Origin: Brachycybe producta | Taxonomy: Eukaryota > Arthropoda > Diplopoda > Playtdesmida > Andrognathidae | Assembly: GCA_036925085.1 (NCBI GenBank) | Contig: JAUPFP010000021.1 | Coordinates: forward strand, 3,188,027 to 3,252,026 | Direction: 5' to 3' | DNA length: 64,000 bases | Part shown: piece by piece, positions 44,517-56,913 of the stretch | Layout of the letters: every line of letters begins with the position of its first letter | Numbering within the stretch: position 1 is the first letter of the stretch | Made by a program: the position numbers and the translations under genes | The notes under the pieces: generated by a model | Told to the model about the DNA's origin: nothing | Database searches by the model: none | The model's input: only the letters and a program-made list of their open reading frames with translations

Positions 44517-44762
44517 TTTTCTCTTTCATTCTTTCTCTCTCTCATACTCTTTCATTCTCTTTCTCATTCTCTCTCTCATTTTCTTTCATTCTCTCTCATT
44601 CTCTTTCATTCTCTCTCTCTCTCATTCTCTTTCATTCTCTCTCATTCTCTTTCATTCTCTCTCTCTCTCATTCTCTTTCATTCTCTCTCTCTCTCATTCT
44701 CTTTCATTCTCTCTCATTCTCTTTCATTCTCTCTCTCTCTCTCATTCTCTTTCATTCTCTCC
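44517..44762 (+). repeat. CT-rich cryptic tandem repeat
   Basis: Irregular repeats of TTCTCTCTCATTCTCTTTCA type for about 245 bases. The open frame across it encodes only Ser/Leu/Phe low complexity. Confidence 0.9.
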
Positions 44763-45951
44763 ACTAGCCTCAAAACTAAAGATTATTAAAAAAGACTTTG
44801 TATTGATTTGATTTGTATTGATATTGGTTTGAATTGTAATTGACCTCTAAGTGACAGTTGTATAATATGTCTGTATCTTTCCTATATAACCTCTTTTAAG
44901 TCAATACAAACGTTAAATTCAATTCAATTAATAACATTAAGTTGCGCAAATCGGTGGTAGAAGGTCGTACATAGAGGCTAAGCTACTTCTAATCAAAAGA
45001 ATTTCAGCCTTAATTAATTATGTTTATTAAAATCACAAAAATCAATAGAAGAAGAAGAAGAAAAACTTATCCTTTGTCATTTTTTATTAAATATATTAAA
45101 TTCGGATAAACGGTAACATTGACAAAACCTGTAAATTATCGTTAGAATTAGTTGGAACAAAGGAGAGGCCGAGAGGGAGAGAAAATAAATGAAAACGAGA
45201 AATGAACACGAAATCCGTTTAGATTTTATTTTCACTCAAAAGGAAATTCTTTAGATTAGAAATCATTTAGCCTCTAAGTCCGAGCTCCTACTATTAAAGA
45301 GCGCGCTTTCGGCGTCAGATATATTTCATTATAGCTTTAGCTTTGAGGCTAGCGGTTACTAATCGAAAATAATCCTTTTTTTTTAACAAAATTTGAAGCA
45401 AAATTGACGGAAAATAAAATAATACTTACGTAAAATGTATTGGTTTTGTCCGTTTTCTTTTGTTTTCAGACTGATATAACACCCACACAAAACACAGAAA
45501 ACCACGAACCGACAAACAAAAAAATGACAGACAAACTCACGCATAACACACAAAAGAAAAAAAAGGAACCCCCAAAAAAGCGTATGTTATTTCTACTATT
45601 TACCTTTGTCAAAAAGAGGAGGCGATCAGCTGCTTTTTGTAGCTTAAGATGGTTTATTGGTTTCAATGGTAATCGTCTAAGTCTCCTTTGTTGTTGTTGT
45701 TATTGTTTACATTACAAAAGAAACTCCGCGCGACTTCGTCACTGACTCAATATAACTCATCATAGTTTTACTTTTTTAAAAAAAAAAAAAAAAATTGTAA
45801 TTTAATAAGATGAATAATAATGTAAAGAGAACATACAGTTTTCGCATTTGTTTACTTTCACCCTCGATTTTTACATTCGACTCGCTTTCGGGCAAATGCC
45901 CTCAAATAACTTCTCTATTCACTTCAATTACCATACTTACAATCGATGTTA

Positions 45952-46245
45952 TATCGATAAATATAAATATAGTTCAATTAATTGAACGGCGTTAGCCGCT
46001 ATGATTTGAGCCGGCTAGCATAATGTTTGACAATGAAAAACTTTTTTAAAATTTAAAGTCAATCAAATTATATTTTTAGTTACAATGAATTCATTAATTG
46101 ACACATTTTTTTAATACTAAGTTTTTACATATTTGCTGTAATATTACAATATTTTATAACTTTCAAAAATACGCCGTGGCGGTCAGCCGACGTTCCATTT
46201 AAAGTTTACATATCGATACGAACATTCATTAATGGTGCATCGATA
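45952..46245 (+). promoter_or_regulatory. DRE-like motifs upstream of APH1
   Basis: TATCGATA at 45952 and 46211, and CATCGATA at 46238, lie 0.36-0.65 kb before the APH1 ATG. Promoter function is inferred from position and from the same octamer upstream of PPP1R2 and VCPIP1. Confidence 0.35.
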
Positions 46246-46605
46246 TTTTTTTTAATGCAGCGTGTTCACTCAATCGTCCAATTTGTCTTGCCATTGATTT
46301 TTTTTGACACAAAGTCATAAATAAATTCAATATTGAGTTCAGTATATTTTTTATTTGTTATTTACTTAACTAGTTATAATATTTTAGCATGTTTTTTATT
46401 AAATTTATTATTTCTTAATAATGAAATTTCATTATTTTCTTATTAGAAAATAAAAACTCCCTATTACGAAAGACAGCACTGTACATTTTTAAGGCGGAAA
46501 TGACGTGGGAAACATCTGTTTCGTTATGGCCGTTCACCGCTTGTCATTTTAACTTATATTTTCTTTTTGTTTTCTTCTTAATTGTGTTGTATTTATCTTC
46601 AAAAA

Positions 46606-48252
46606 ATGACTGTAATGGAGTTTTTCGGATGCACTTGCATCGCTTTTGGTCCTGCGGTAGCCATGTTTACGTTCACAATCGCTCAAGATCCAGTCAGAAT
46701 TATTATCTTGATAGCAAGGTATTTATATATACAAAGAGGGAACTTCCGGTTTCGACATAAATTCATTTTGTTCTGTTTTTTTCTTTTGATTTCAGTGCGT
46801 TTTTCTGGCTTTTATCGTTGCTACTTTCGTCGTTGTTATGGTTTTTAGTTGTACCGTTGAAAAAACAGTTAGTTTTTGGAGTTGTTTTCTCGGTTATTTT
46901 TCAAGAAATATTCAGATTACTTTATCACAAGTTACTTAGGTACTTAGGCAGTCTTTCGTTTAGGAGTCGCTAGTCTCTTAAGCTAACGCTGTGGAACTAT
47001 GTAGATTGCGTCGAAGGCGTTCAATAATTTGAAAAAGCTGTACGAGCTCATACATAAGAGGCTATGCGTTTACTACGAGCCGTACTGCACATTTAGTGTT
47101 ATGGACAGCCTTCTGACCTTATTTTGCAACATTGGTTCTAATTGACAGCCTCAGCTTGAAGACTACGCGACGCTTAATTGAAAAAATACTCAAATAATTT
47201 TCCTATATCGTTTTTTATGGCACCATTTCACTGAATCAACACGTTTTTTGTTAAAAATTTACAGAAAAGCTGAAAGTGGGTTGAAGAAAGTGACCGAAAA
47301 TGAAGCTGCGATTCTCAACAATCGTCACATTCTATCTTATGGTAAAGTTTCTTGGACTTCTCTTCTAGTTGCTTGAACTGAAAGAGTCTCTGAAGCAAAA
47401 TAAACATGAAAATATGGGCTTATGCAACTACAGAAATATCAATTAGACATACAAGATATTACGAAATTATGAAAGAAATATGAATTATATTACTTGAAAT
47501 ATGAAAGAAATTGCATAAATATCAATAGAAATAGGAAGGGATCTGCTGAAATATGAAGAAAACGTGTAGAAATATGAAAGAAATTGCAGTTCTATAGGAC
47601 GTGTTCATATTTCCGCGCCTTTTATGGGGAAAGGGAAACCCATAGAACTCTATATTGATAATTTTTTTTTCAGTGTCCGGACTCGGTTTCGGACTCATGA
47701 GTGGCGCGTTCTCTCTGATTAACGTTTTGGCCGATTCGATCGGTCCCGGAACGGTTGGCCTTTATGGCGATTCAAGTCTTTTCTTCGTAACTTCAGGTAT
47801 ATATTCTATAGTCGCAACCTTTAAATCGTATAAATTTGTAAATCATGCTTTTTTATGTTCAGCTTTGACGACATTGTCGTTCATTTTGTTTCATACTTTC
47901 TGGGGTGTGATCGCGTTTCAAGCGATGGACGCAAAAAAGTACTGGGAAGTCGGTGTCGTGTTTGTTTCTCACATGGCGGTCTCTTTATTGGTAATCGAGG
48001 CTTCTAAGTTTTACATAAAACCGTATTATAAACCTTTATATATATATATATATATATATATTTTTTTATCTTAAGACGCTTCTCAATCCAGATCAACTTT
48101 ATTTCTGCACTCTCGTTCCGATTTACGGTATTTTGTTCTCTTTAGCATTGTGGACCTATATTACTGTCGGAGGGACGTTCGGAGCTTTAAAATCTAGTCT
48201 CGTAAACAGTTTTACTTGCAAGGCGGATGAGTATGTTGTTGACGAGCAATAA
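46606..48252 (+). CDS. APH1: Gamma-secretase subunit APH-1
   Basis: Seven-pass membrane scaffold of gamma-secretase (with presenilin, nicastrin and PEN-2), which cleaves Notch and other type I membrane proteins. Exons 46606-46718, 46796-46939, 47265-47341, 47674-47796, 47863-47990 and 48076-48252 (stop TAA) give 253 residues (human APH1B 257), with phases closing at every junction. Seen: N-terminal FFGCTCIAFGPA; the TM4 GxxxGxxxG motif G114-G118-G122 in SGLGFGLMSG, needed for assembly in known APH-1; conserved histidines H163 (FHTFWG) and H189 (SHMA), spaced 26 apart as in human; LNPDQLYFCTLVPIYG; and TYITVGGTFGALKSSL. A second in-frame ATG three codons downstream is an alternative start. Introns are short, with no transposon recognised. 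The last intron carries a TA microsatellite before the acceptor. Confidence 0.97.
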
Positions 48253-48589
48253 CGAAAATTCGTTTGAATTTTCCTTTCGTGTGCGATTTGCGAGCTCACA
48301 TTAAGGCTTGAATTGTTTTTATACAAATCGAGACAAATACCATTCCATAAATCATGAAAAGAAATCCATTCTCTAAATAAGATGTTTTTTAAACCTATTT
48401 CACCAAAGATTTAAAGCTTTTATTTTTAAAGCTGATGAAATGAATTTATATAACGGCTTCTGTGCCGGTAACTAATCATGACGTCATAAAATTAATTTTA
48501 GGGCTCCTCTCATTGATTCTTAAAAGGTGGCTTTATATTTGAATTTCCATCCAGCGGTTTTGATAAGATTTAATTGTTTTGAAGCAAAC

Positions 48590-49140
48590 GTTTTTCAGCA
48601 GAAATATTACGTAAAAAAATTCGGAGTGTTTTAGAAACTAGAATAGGTGGTGATATTTGTGAAAGTTTTTTTTTTTTTTTTTTCGTAATATCTTTCAAAA
48701 TAAACTTTTTATGGCATTTCGTGAAACGAATTTGAAAACAGACCATTTTTAAATTGCTATAAAATGTTTTATTTCTATGTTATTGTTATGTAAGCCTACG
48801 CCCTGGTGGCTCAATGGAGATAGCCTCCGCTGGGGGTCTCGGGTTGGAGTTCAGGTCGAGGCATGGTTGTTGCATTTGTCTTTCACAATTGCTCTGTCAT
48901 TGCGGAGTTGCAGTCAGGTTGTTAATTGTTGTTGTCTCTTTTATCATTCATCATAATTTGACCAACCCCGCACGGTGCGGGACGTGGTCCAGGTAAAGGA
49001 GACGATATTGCCATTGGAAAAAAAAATCACCATAATCTTCTGCTATTCTAGTTTTGAAAACAATTTTGAATTTTACAATAATGTTGTTCCAGAAAATTTT
49101 GCTTGACGTTTTTTTGTTGTTGCTATAAAGCCACCTTAAA
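48590..49140. mobile_element. Family A foldback interrupted by a SINE
   Basis: The left part has GTGTTTTAGAAACTAGAATAG and TCTTTCAAAATAAAC. The right part resumes with GCTATTCTAGTTTTGAAAAC at about 49040. The sequence between 48797 and 49028 is a different, tRNA-like element. Confidence 0.6.
48797..49028 (+). mobile_element. tRNA-derived SINE-like element with A-tail
   Basis: A-box TGGCTCAATGG (48807-48817) and B-box-like GGTTGGAGTTC (48842-48852) are 35 bases apart. The body ends in an A-run at about 49017-49026. It differs from the SINE-like segment in the 15.4-18.4 kb array. Confidence 0.65.
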
Positions 49141-50405
49141 TCGACTGAAAATAATTGAATATATGCGTTTTTTCCTACTTTATTTTTGATATTTTCTATG
49201 ATATTCCCTCTAAATGCCATATATTTCGACAACAAAATTTTGCTTATTATTTAAAATGTGGATATTATCACAAGTTCTTTGTTAGTGTTCTTTTCTGTCT
49301 TCTAATTGGTTGTCGTTAATTTGAACACGTCACTACTTAAATTTATCTTGATATTTTTCTTTTATTTTTGCTCTTGTTAATCTTTAAAATGGGATTTTTA
49401 GTAGGTGGTTGAAATTTCGACATTTAAGACGTTGACATTTTTGCAATACCGCTTATTTTTCCATTATAAACTGTGGCTTTGTTCCAGAACATTACAATGG
49501 GTTTTGCAACTATCACATGATTGTTATTTTTCAACCTAAAAATAAGAAACAAATTCACTTTTGTACAATTTACTTGGTTTTTTTTTAATCAAATTGGAAT
49601 ACAAGTTTTTTTTTTGGACCAAAGAAAAGGAAAACAAAAAAAGATCATTAAAAATTAATTTAAAAATTAAAATTTGGTCCTCTTGATACATTAAGAAGAA
49701 TATTTGTTTAAATTTTCATTTTTGAAAATATTTAAATAAAATTTACCACATCCAAAAAGTATCTTATAATTTTTATTATTAATAATTGCAATAATTTATT
49801 TATGCAATGAACCGATGATGATAAAAATTAAACCTTTTTTGAGTGAGAGAGAGGAGGAGGAGGAGGAGGAGAAGAATAAAAGCTAATCAAAGCAAAATGT
49901 CATTATGATATATAAAATATTACGATGGCTTTTGATGTCTTGTCTATTCTACTCTTAAGCCCTTACGAGATCAAAGAATCTTTAAAAAAAAAAACGTAAA
50001 CAGGAAGCAAAACAAGTTGTACATTCCCTTTAGTCATCGATTTATACAGCGGTGACGTCACGTCCTTATAAATATATGGATGTGACGTCACACTGCTGCA
50101 ATAAGCACATTAATAACTGGAATTTGCAAGTAAGATTTCTAAAAAAAAAAACCTCACGACTGTCCATTTTTTCTCTAAACATTTACAATAATTATGTGGT
50201 CCGTTTATGGAAAAATGTTGTATAAAAGGTACAAATAGAGAAAGTCTGCATTGAAAATATAATGCAGATTAGCAAACAAAAAAAAAGTACTTTTTTTTGG
50301 AATGTCATGATGATGTCACTCATCTCTGGACGAAATTCGTTATTATTGGTCACTTTTTATATATAAAAAAAAGCTAAATCTATTTTTTTGTTTTGTATAA
50401 TTGGT

Positions 50406-53400
50406 CTAAGGGCTTTCTTGTGTAGCACCCATATTAGGAATGTAATCACGGCCCATAAGGCAAGCGAATACTGTCATGACCATCTTCGGTTTCAATTCTG
50501 CAATATCTTCGGGAAGAGCGTAAATACGAGCGCCGATCTTACGTGCCATCGAGATCGCATACTTTGCATTATCCATGCATTCCTATGTTAGAAAAAAAAA
50601 AGCATAAACGTTATTACGGATGACAATCACGATTAGAGATGGCCAAAAGTCACTTATGAATTGGATTATTCAATTCCGCTTCCGATTAAATATTGGTAAA
50701 AGACATTACGCGATTCTATTTGATTTTTTTTAAAACTTAATGTTTTTTGTTTTTAAATTAAATTTAAAAAAAAATTTGAGACAAAATCGTGTCGGTTTTT
50801 GTATCAATTCATTCGATTAATCGGAAGCCTTAGAATCAAATCGATTTCTACGATTACTCCGAGCCGAAAATCGATTCTCCGATTAATCGAATCGGAAATG
50901 ATTAATCACAATTTCCGTGTTAATCTTGAAATGAATTTATTCACCTCTTCATTCTTGCCCTCTAAAACATTAGAGTAGTCAATAGTTCCTGGATTAATGG
51001 CGTCAATTAAATCGATTACGACAATGCCGTTACGGATGCTTCCGTCCTGAAAGTTACGAATCTGGCTGCTTTTACCGGCAGAAGCCAACTACAGAACAAC
51101 AAAAAAATTCTATAACCGTGTTACTTTTAGGTCAGATTTTCTAGATTTTTTTTACCTTGTTGTTAGCCCAATCGACAATCTCTTTCTCGACGATAGGATG
51201 ACCCGTGTTGGCCAATTGTGTAAGGATGCTAAGTGTGTAAGCCCTCATCAATTGCCAAACCAACGCTGATTTAAGAAAAAAATCAAGTCATTTAATTAAA
51301 GAACAATCTACTTTTTATATCTTATCTGCAGTCCGTTTCTCGTATTACCGAGGGTCAACGTTTGATTGCCTTCGTTGATGTCGGCACCGGCGATACCGAC
51401 CAGAGAGAACTTCAACTGTTTTCCGAGGTCGACAGCATAATTGCAATTCTCCAACTTTTCCATGAAGGCTCGCAGTTTGCTGAAAGTCTTTGCGACTCTA
51501 TTCCATTCAACGATTCCAGGTTTTATGATGTCGTACAACTGCAAAATGAATAGTATTCGTTATTTAGATAACATATTTAAAGAAATAGTTCAAATGTTAT
51601 ACTGAATGATGAATCAACCTGAAAGATGACGAGTCCGTTAGCGAGATCGCTGTACAACCAATTAACAAACGGTTGAACTCCCATACTGTTCATCCAGTTA
51701 CGATATGCTGTAATATCAATACTCTCATTATTAAAACCAAAATTAATAAGCAAAACAAAAATTTAAAAACGTGCAAATTGTTTTTAGAAATTTTGCGCTT
51801 TATGCAAATAGAAAATATACCTTGAAAAATACAAAATATGCAAGAAAATCGTTTATTTTATGCAAATAAGTGTATATAAGTTAATAATTAGAATTATCAA
51901 AATCAATAACGGAAAACGCGAAATTAAAACGATTTATTTTAAGAAACCCTTCGTAGAATTTTTTTCTGACCAAAAAATAAGTTTTAAATTATGCGACTTA
52001 TTGCAAATTTTCAAAGATGATTCAATTTGTGCTTTATGCATTTTTATTTAGGATTAAAGTGATTATTATTGAATTTAAAAAGGGTTACAACTGCAATTTA
52101 TAATTACAGTTTTAAAAAAAACCTTTTGGGTACAACTATGATACCATATGAGTGTCATATGTGGAATAATAATCAGTTTAATACAGAATAAAAAATGTAC
52201 AAATTGCTTATTTTTGTTGTAAATTTGCATAAAATCGCATAATTTCACTTGTTTCTATAATAAAAACACTTTTTTGGTCAGAAAAAAGTATACAAAGGTT
52301 TTTTAAATCAAATTGTTTTGATTTTGCATTTTCTGTTATTGTTTCTGATGATTGCAGATATTAATTGCTTTAGATATTTCACTTTTTGTGCTTTTGCTAT
52401 AGTAATTGCATAAAACAAACAATTTTCTTGCAGATTTTGCATTTTTTTGTAGGGTTTAATTTTTATGTGCAAAAAAAATGCACAATTTCTAAAAAAAACA
52501 TTTTTCACATTTTTGAATTTTATTTGCAAAATTGTAATTATTATGAATACAGAATCAAGAAACGAATCCACACTTTTTTCTTCACGAGTTTCCTCCAGAT
52601 GTTCCAGACTGACGATATTTTCCGGCTCGTCCAAAGCTGGATATTTGTTGAACAGATTCGCTACGAATGCAACGTTCAGCTTGTAGATGCCTTCGACGAC
52701 GTCGCTGGCCGTAACGAAACTACGGCATTTAATCTTTTCCGCCTGTTCCAACATCATTTCAGCTCTGTGAAGTTGTTCTCTAACCTGTATTTGGAAAAAA
52801 AAAGACAGCTATGAGAATCCTTGCATCGAGGTAATAATTTCATTGGTACCGACACTGAGAGCATCCATGTTTACTCCAGCGGTCCCAGGTGCGATTTGAT
52901 TCAATAGGTATGTATAAATTTCAGAATCTTTAATGTCCGAAGTGAAATTATGCATTCGTCTGTTTGTTCCCGCTCTTGCTAGGTGATAGTTGACCCATCG
53001 AATGAGAACATTTTCGGGTGAGAGACCCATTAGATCTTCGAGTTTCTCATCAGGACCCAAAAGAGTCGCAAGACCCGGACAATGTTCCAATGTGATCTGA
53101 TTGAAAAGACCGATCTGGAAGAAGAAAAAAACGAGATTTCGTTTCAAGTTAACGATCATTTTGAAAAGGGTTCTCATAGAGGCTAACCCGAATGATCTGC
53201 CATAAAAGACCGAGAACTAAATGCGGTTTTCCTTTTGCCAGATCGTGAGCATCGATGTTGATTATGTTACAACCGATGGACAGAGCCGAATTCAAAGCTA
53301 ACGTCAGATTCTCGTACTTTGTATAAACCGTAAGATTCTTCTTGTTAATGACTCGTTCGTCGATTGTGTTCGGGCACGAAAGGTTGATCGTTTTGCTACA

Positions 53401-54517
53401 AAATATGAGAAACGACGAAAGTGTTTATAATATAAGTTACGAAAACTATATAGTGAATTATAAAAAGAGTAAAGGACAAAAACCATAAGAGGATTCCATC
53501 TTTGATTTTGTCGTATAACAATTTTCCTTCAGCATCGATCGGTAACAAATGTTTCAAGTCGGGATCGCGTTCGAGGTTCCTGTGAGACAGAAAATGAAAA
53601 CGGTTTAATCGTAAAGTCGCAAAGTAGATTACGACGAATCGTGTTACGAGTTTATCCAATCTGAAAAGGCGATCTGTTCTTCTACGCGAACGGAATGTGT
53701 CGTTCCTTCGCTACTTGCATCGGACATTCCACCCAAAGTCTCAACGTTTTCTCTTTTCGAAACGACATTCTTAAATGTGCTCGAAACATCCAGAGATTTC
53801 AAATGGAGGCACATCTATATTTATTACCAAAAAAAAAGGTAATTTTACAACTTTTAGCTGCGTAAAGTTGGGTTATTTTGAAACTATCATAAAAAGCTTA
53901 TTTTGAAGCTACCCTTCTAGTTTCTAAAACACTTTCAATTTCTTTTTTTTAGATGTTTTGTGATTTAGATGATTTTCGAACTATAGTAATTCGACGTTTC
54001 AGAAGAGCAACACTAAGTGTGTTAGAAACTAGAAACGGTTGCCGAATCACTTGATAGTATTTTCATGTTTGATATCTTTCAAAATAAACTTTTTTATAAA
54101 CAAAAATGGCATAAAAAGCTTTATTTTAAAAGATATCAAACATGGTAATAAATAAGTGATTGAACTACCTTTCTAGTTTCTAAAACACTTTAAAAATGTT
54201 GTCTTCATTTTGCACTTAAAATCAAGAGTTCGAGAAACTCCGTTTACACAGTTTAAAACCACCCGCTAACGAAGATTATAAAAAAAAGGTTATCATTTTA
54301 TTAAACAAAAGACGAAAATTAGATTAAAAAAAAAAAAAAAAAAGTTTACATCTTCAAATTCTGTAAAAGATAATCTTCCTTTTCCAGCGATATCTCGGCC
54401 TTTGTCGTATTCGTCAATCATCTGTCGAACTTTCCACTGCGGAAGTTTGAATCCGCAAATATCCAAAGCGGTCTTAAGTTCTGGAAGTTCGATATAACCG
54501 CTTCCATCTTTGTCAAT
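50406..54517 (-). CDS. PLS3: Plastin/fimbrin actin-bundling protein, 5'-partial
   Basis: Cross-links actin filaments through two tandem pairs of calponin-homology domains under an EF-hand regulatory headpiece. Minus-strand exons: 54517-54350, 53814-53648, 53579-53484, 53395-53188, 53114-52854, 52784-52574, 51707-51619, 51538-51349, 51265-51156, 51088-50945 and 50582-50406 (stop TAG). They give 606 residues (human PLS3 630), so only about 22 N-terminal residues are missing; no exon for them was identified. EF-hand 1 loop [12 protein letters not shown] is canonical; EF-hand 2 ([12 protein letters not shown]) lacks ligands at positions 3 and 5. CH landmarks: [114 protein letters not shown] and [14 protein letters not shown]. 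The exon 5-6 join gives the same spacing as human when the donor is placed at 52853. Introns contain family A elements. Confidence 0.95.
53845..53960. mobile_element. Family A foldback, right half only, plastin intron
   Basis: Centre AAAAAGCTTATTTTGAAG joined to CTACCCTTCTAGTTTC, with the left arm missing. Confidence 0.55.
53985..54255. mobile_element. Family A foldback in a plastin intron
   Basis: Arms GTTAGAAACTAGAAACGGTT and GAACTACCTTTCTAGTTTC, with TTTCATGTTTGATATCTTTC and its complement between them. Confidence 0.75.
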
Positions 54518-54929
54518 CTTTTTTTTAAAAAAATGGATCAATTAGTAATTAATGTAATTGTTGTATCACCTCGTAACACATTTTTCTTTAAAAGAAAAAC
54601 TAATGAAAAAATTATCTAAAATTATGACGTCAAATTATAAATTGGCAAAATTTAAACGGTGTGGAGATCTTGTACTAATGATTATACATTTTATACAATT
54701 AGATATTGCTTAATATTTAAACAATGGCAATAATCTCATTTGTTTTCTGATAACATTGTCTCACTTTTTAATTCTCGCTATTTAGGCCTATGAGTAAATA
54801 TTGCAATGAAAATGATCTTAAAAGATCCAAATTCAAGAAGGGAAACTTGTGTCACTTTATAACTCTCTTGAATCTGAAAAAAAAAAGATTTTCAACATAG
54901 AAAAAAAAAACTAGCGGTGGGCCATACGA

Positions 54930-55375
54930 ATCCTGCGAATCTTGAAAAATATTCGAGATTCGAAAACTCGAATCTTGAAAAATATTCGAGATTCGAAAAC
55001 TCGAATCTTGAAAAATATTCGAGATTCGAAAACTCGAATCTTGAAAAATATTCGAGATTCGAAAACTCGAATCTTGAAAAATATTCGAGATTCGAAAACT
55101 CGAATCTTGAAAAATATTCGAATCTTCGAATCTTGCCAAATATTCGAATCTTCGAATCCTCGAATCTTGCCAAATATTCGAATCTTCGAATCCTCGAATC
55201 TTGCCAAATATTCTAATCCTCGAATCTTGCCAAATATTCTAATCCTCGAATCTTGCCAAATATTCGAATCCTCGAATCTTGCCAAATATTCGAATCCTGG
55301 AATCTTGCCAAATATTCGAATCCTGGAATCTTGCCAAATATTCGAGATTCGAAAACTCGTATCTTCGCGCGTTTT
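54930..55375. repeat. 33 bp tandem array and variant units
   Basis: CTTGAAAAATATTCGAGATT recurs at 54941, 54974 and 55007 (exact 33-base period) for about five units. Variant units with TCGAATCTTGCCAAATATTC then continue to 55375. Because 33 is divisible by 3, several frames on both strands stay open and encode 11-residue repeats; I regard these as artefacts. Confidence 0.9.
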
Positions 55376-55639
55376 TCATCTTTCAAATCCTAACCTTTAA
55401 AAACTTTGGTAAAATTAGTTTTAACTCCATTGACGTCCAGCAGAAGCTTTCACTAACAAAAAAAACCGGCGATTGTTGCAACCCGGATCACCAATATCAC
55501 CACCTTGTGGCAGTGACCCTGAGTGCCACACTGTGTTTTATTATTAATAATTTAATATTTCATTTATTTGTATTTTTTTAATGTATAATAAAGGATTCTT
55601 ATATGAAGGATTCGAGATTCGAAAACCGATTCGGATTCG

Positions 55640-55945
55640 GAAAACCCTGTTTTATTAAGACGGTTTATGATAATTCTGTCTTTCAGGTGAGCAAAATTAA
55701 GAAAAAAATAATACGTGTTTTAGAAACTAGAAGTGTAGCTCAATCACTTAATTGGTATTTTCATGTTGATATCTTTCAAAATAAACTTTTTATGTCAGTT
55801 TGAAAATGAGCCAGCAGACACGATATATTTTAAAATTTTGTCTACAAAAAGTTTATTTTGAAAGATATCAACACGAAAACATATCTTTATCTGATTGAGC
55901 TACTTTTCTAGTTTCTAAAACACTTTCTGGTTTCTCTGAATTTTG
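55640..55945. mobile_element. Family A foldback, near-complete
   Basis: Arms GAAACTAGAAGTGTAGCTC and GAGCTACTTTTCTAGTTTC, with ATCTTTCAAAATAAACTTT and AAAGTTTATTTTGAAAGAT in between. Confidence 0.8.
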
Positions 55946-55972
55946 CAGAGTTGAAATACGGCGGTATCCCTT

Positions 55973-56221
55973 TTCGGTCGAAATTTCTTCGTTCGACAAG
56001 CCTCAGGGATTGGAATGGAGGCTAACAGTGACGTCAATAAAAATAGGAAGCGGTGAAGAAAGAGCTACAAAAAAAAAAATATAACCCTTTCTCCCAAACC
56101 TAACCAAACCGAACCTAACTATTTCGCTCCTCACCGCTCCCTATTACTTTTTATTGACGTCACTGTTAGCCTCCAATCCAATCCCTGAGGCTTGTCGAAC
56201 GAAGAAATTTCGACCGAAAGG
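55973..56221. mobile_element. Foldback element with TTTCGGTCGAAATTTC termini
   Basis: Arms of about 100 bases: TTTCGGTCGAAATTTCTTCG at the left and CGAAGAAATTTCGACCGAAA at the right. TGACGTCA occurs in both arms (56029, 56155), and the unpaired centre holds CCTAACCAAACC. Confidence 0.75.
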
Positions 56222-56913
56222 GAACACAGAATAAATAACCCATGAACAAGAGAAACCCCTGTTTTGAAGAGTTCAAGTTTTTTTTTTCTCTCTCTCTTTG
56301 TAATTATTGGTTTAAGATAATGATTAAACTTTTTGGTCTTCCCTTGCATTGGACTAGAATTAACATCTGCTTAACTGAGAATAATGGGAAAACATTTCCC
56401 AGTTTTTAAATAAATATAAATAACGGTATAACCATCCCCCTTCCTTCCTTTTTTTTTAGGTTCCGTCAGACATTCAACATAAATATTTTTTTCTCATCTG
56501 TTTTGATTCAATCATTCGATGGTCTCATCTGGTGTAGAGTGTGGTGGTCTATTTAGATTCTTCCCCCTATGTAACATCTTGCGTATCTTACCGATACAGA
56601 AACGTATCTTTTCATAATTTACTGAAAATTGTTTTAAAAATAACTGAAATATAGAATTTTTTTGCACAAATTCTCCTGCAATAGAGTTTCATTGTCGTAA
56701 AAATAAATGATTACATAAAGGTGATATGACTGTCACATGACCCTGTCATATCTAGCTCATAACCTAGTAACAGTCACAAAATATTAAATGACAAAATACT
56801 ATCATATGTGTATCATATCTTTAAGACTCCCATTTTGACTAATGAACAGCATAAGTACACATATGACAGTCATAAAATGATACATTATAAAGCATGATTG
56901 TCACAATTACTTA

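Larger units (their letters stand above)
37728..46605. other. Divergent intergenic region between the F-box gene and APH1
   Basis: 8.9 kb with no convincing gene. It holds family A, B, C and D elements, a foldback with internal 76 bp repeats (42465-42872), a 29 bp array (39823-39930), GA- and CT-rich microsatellites, G-runs near 39260 and 44176, and TATCGATA sites before APH1. Open frames of 60-130 residues here fall in repeats or low-complexity DNA. Confidence 0.6.
48253..50405. other. Intergenic region between convergent APH1 and plastin
   Basis: APH1 3' UTR, then a family A copy split by a SINE-like element (48590-49140), then AT-rich DNA with short GA/GGA repeats near 49850 and a short hairpin with TGACGTCA arms at 50053-50090. 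No gene was seen. Confidence 0.55.

Noticed and set aside
44372-44767. 131-residue plus-strand frame
   Set aside because: Two thirds of it translates a CT-rich microsatellite into Ser/Leu/Phe runs.
45440-45745. Possible exon after a TTTTGTTTTCAG acceptor, Lys/Thr-rich
   Set aside because: No conserved domain, low-complexity A-rich coding, and no partner exon or gene nearby.
52815-52853. A second non-GT intron in plastin after SMQG
   Set aside because: A normal GT donor at 52853 (GTCGGT) gives the same residue spacing as human PLS3, so no unusual splice is needed.
54852-55400. Five overlapping frames of 93-152 residues on both strands
   Set aside because: All are translations of the 33 bp array, whose period keeps frames open.
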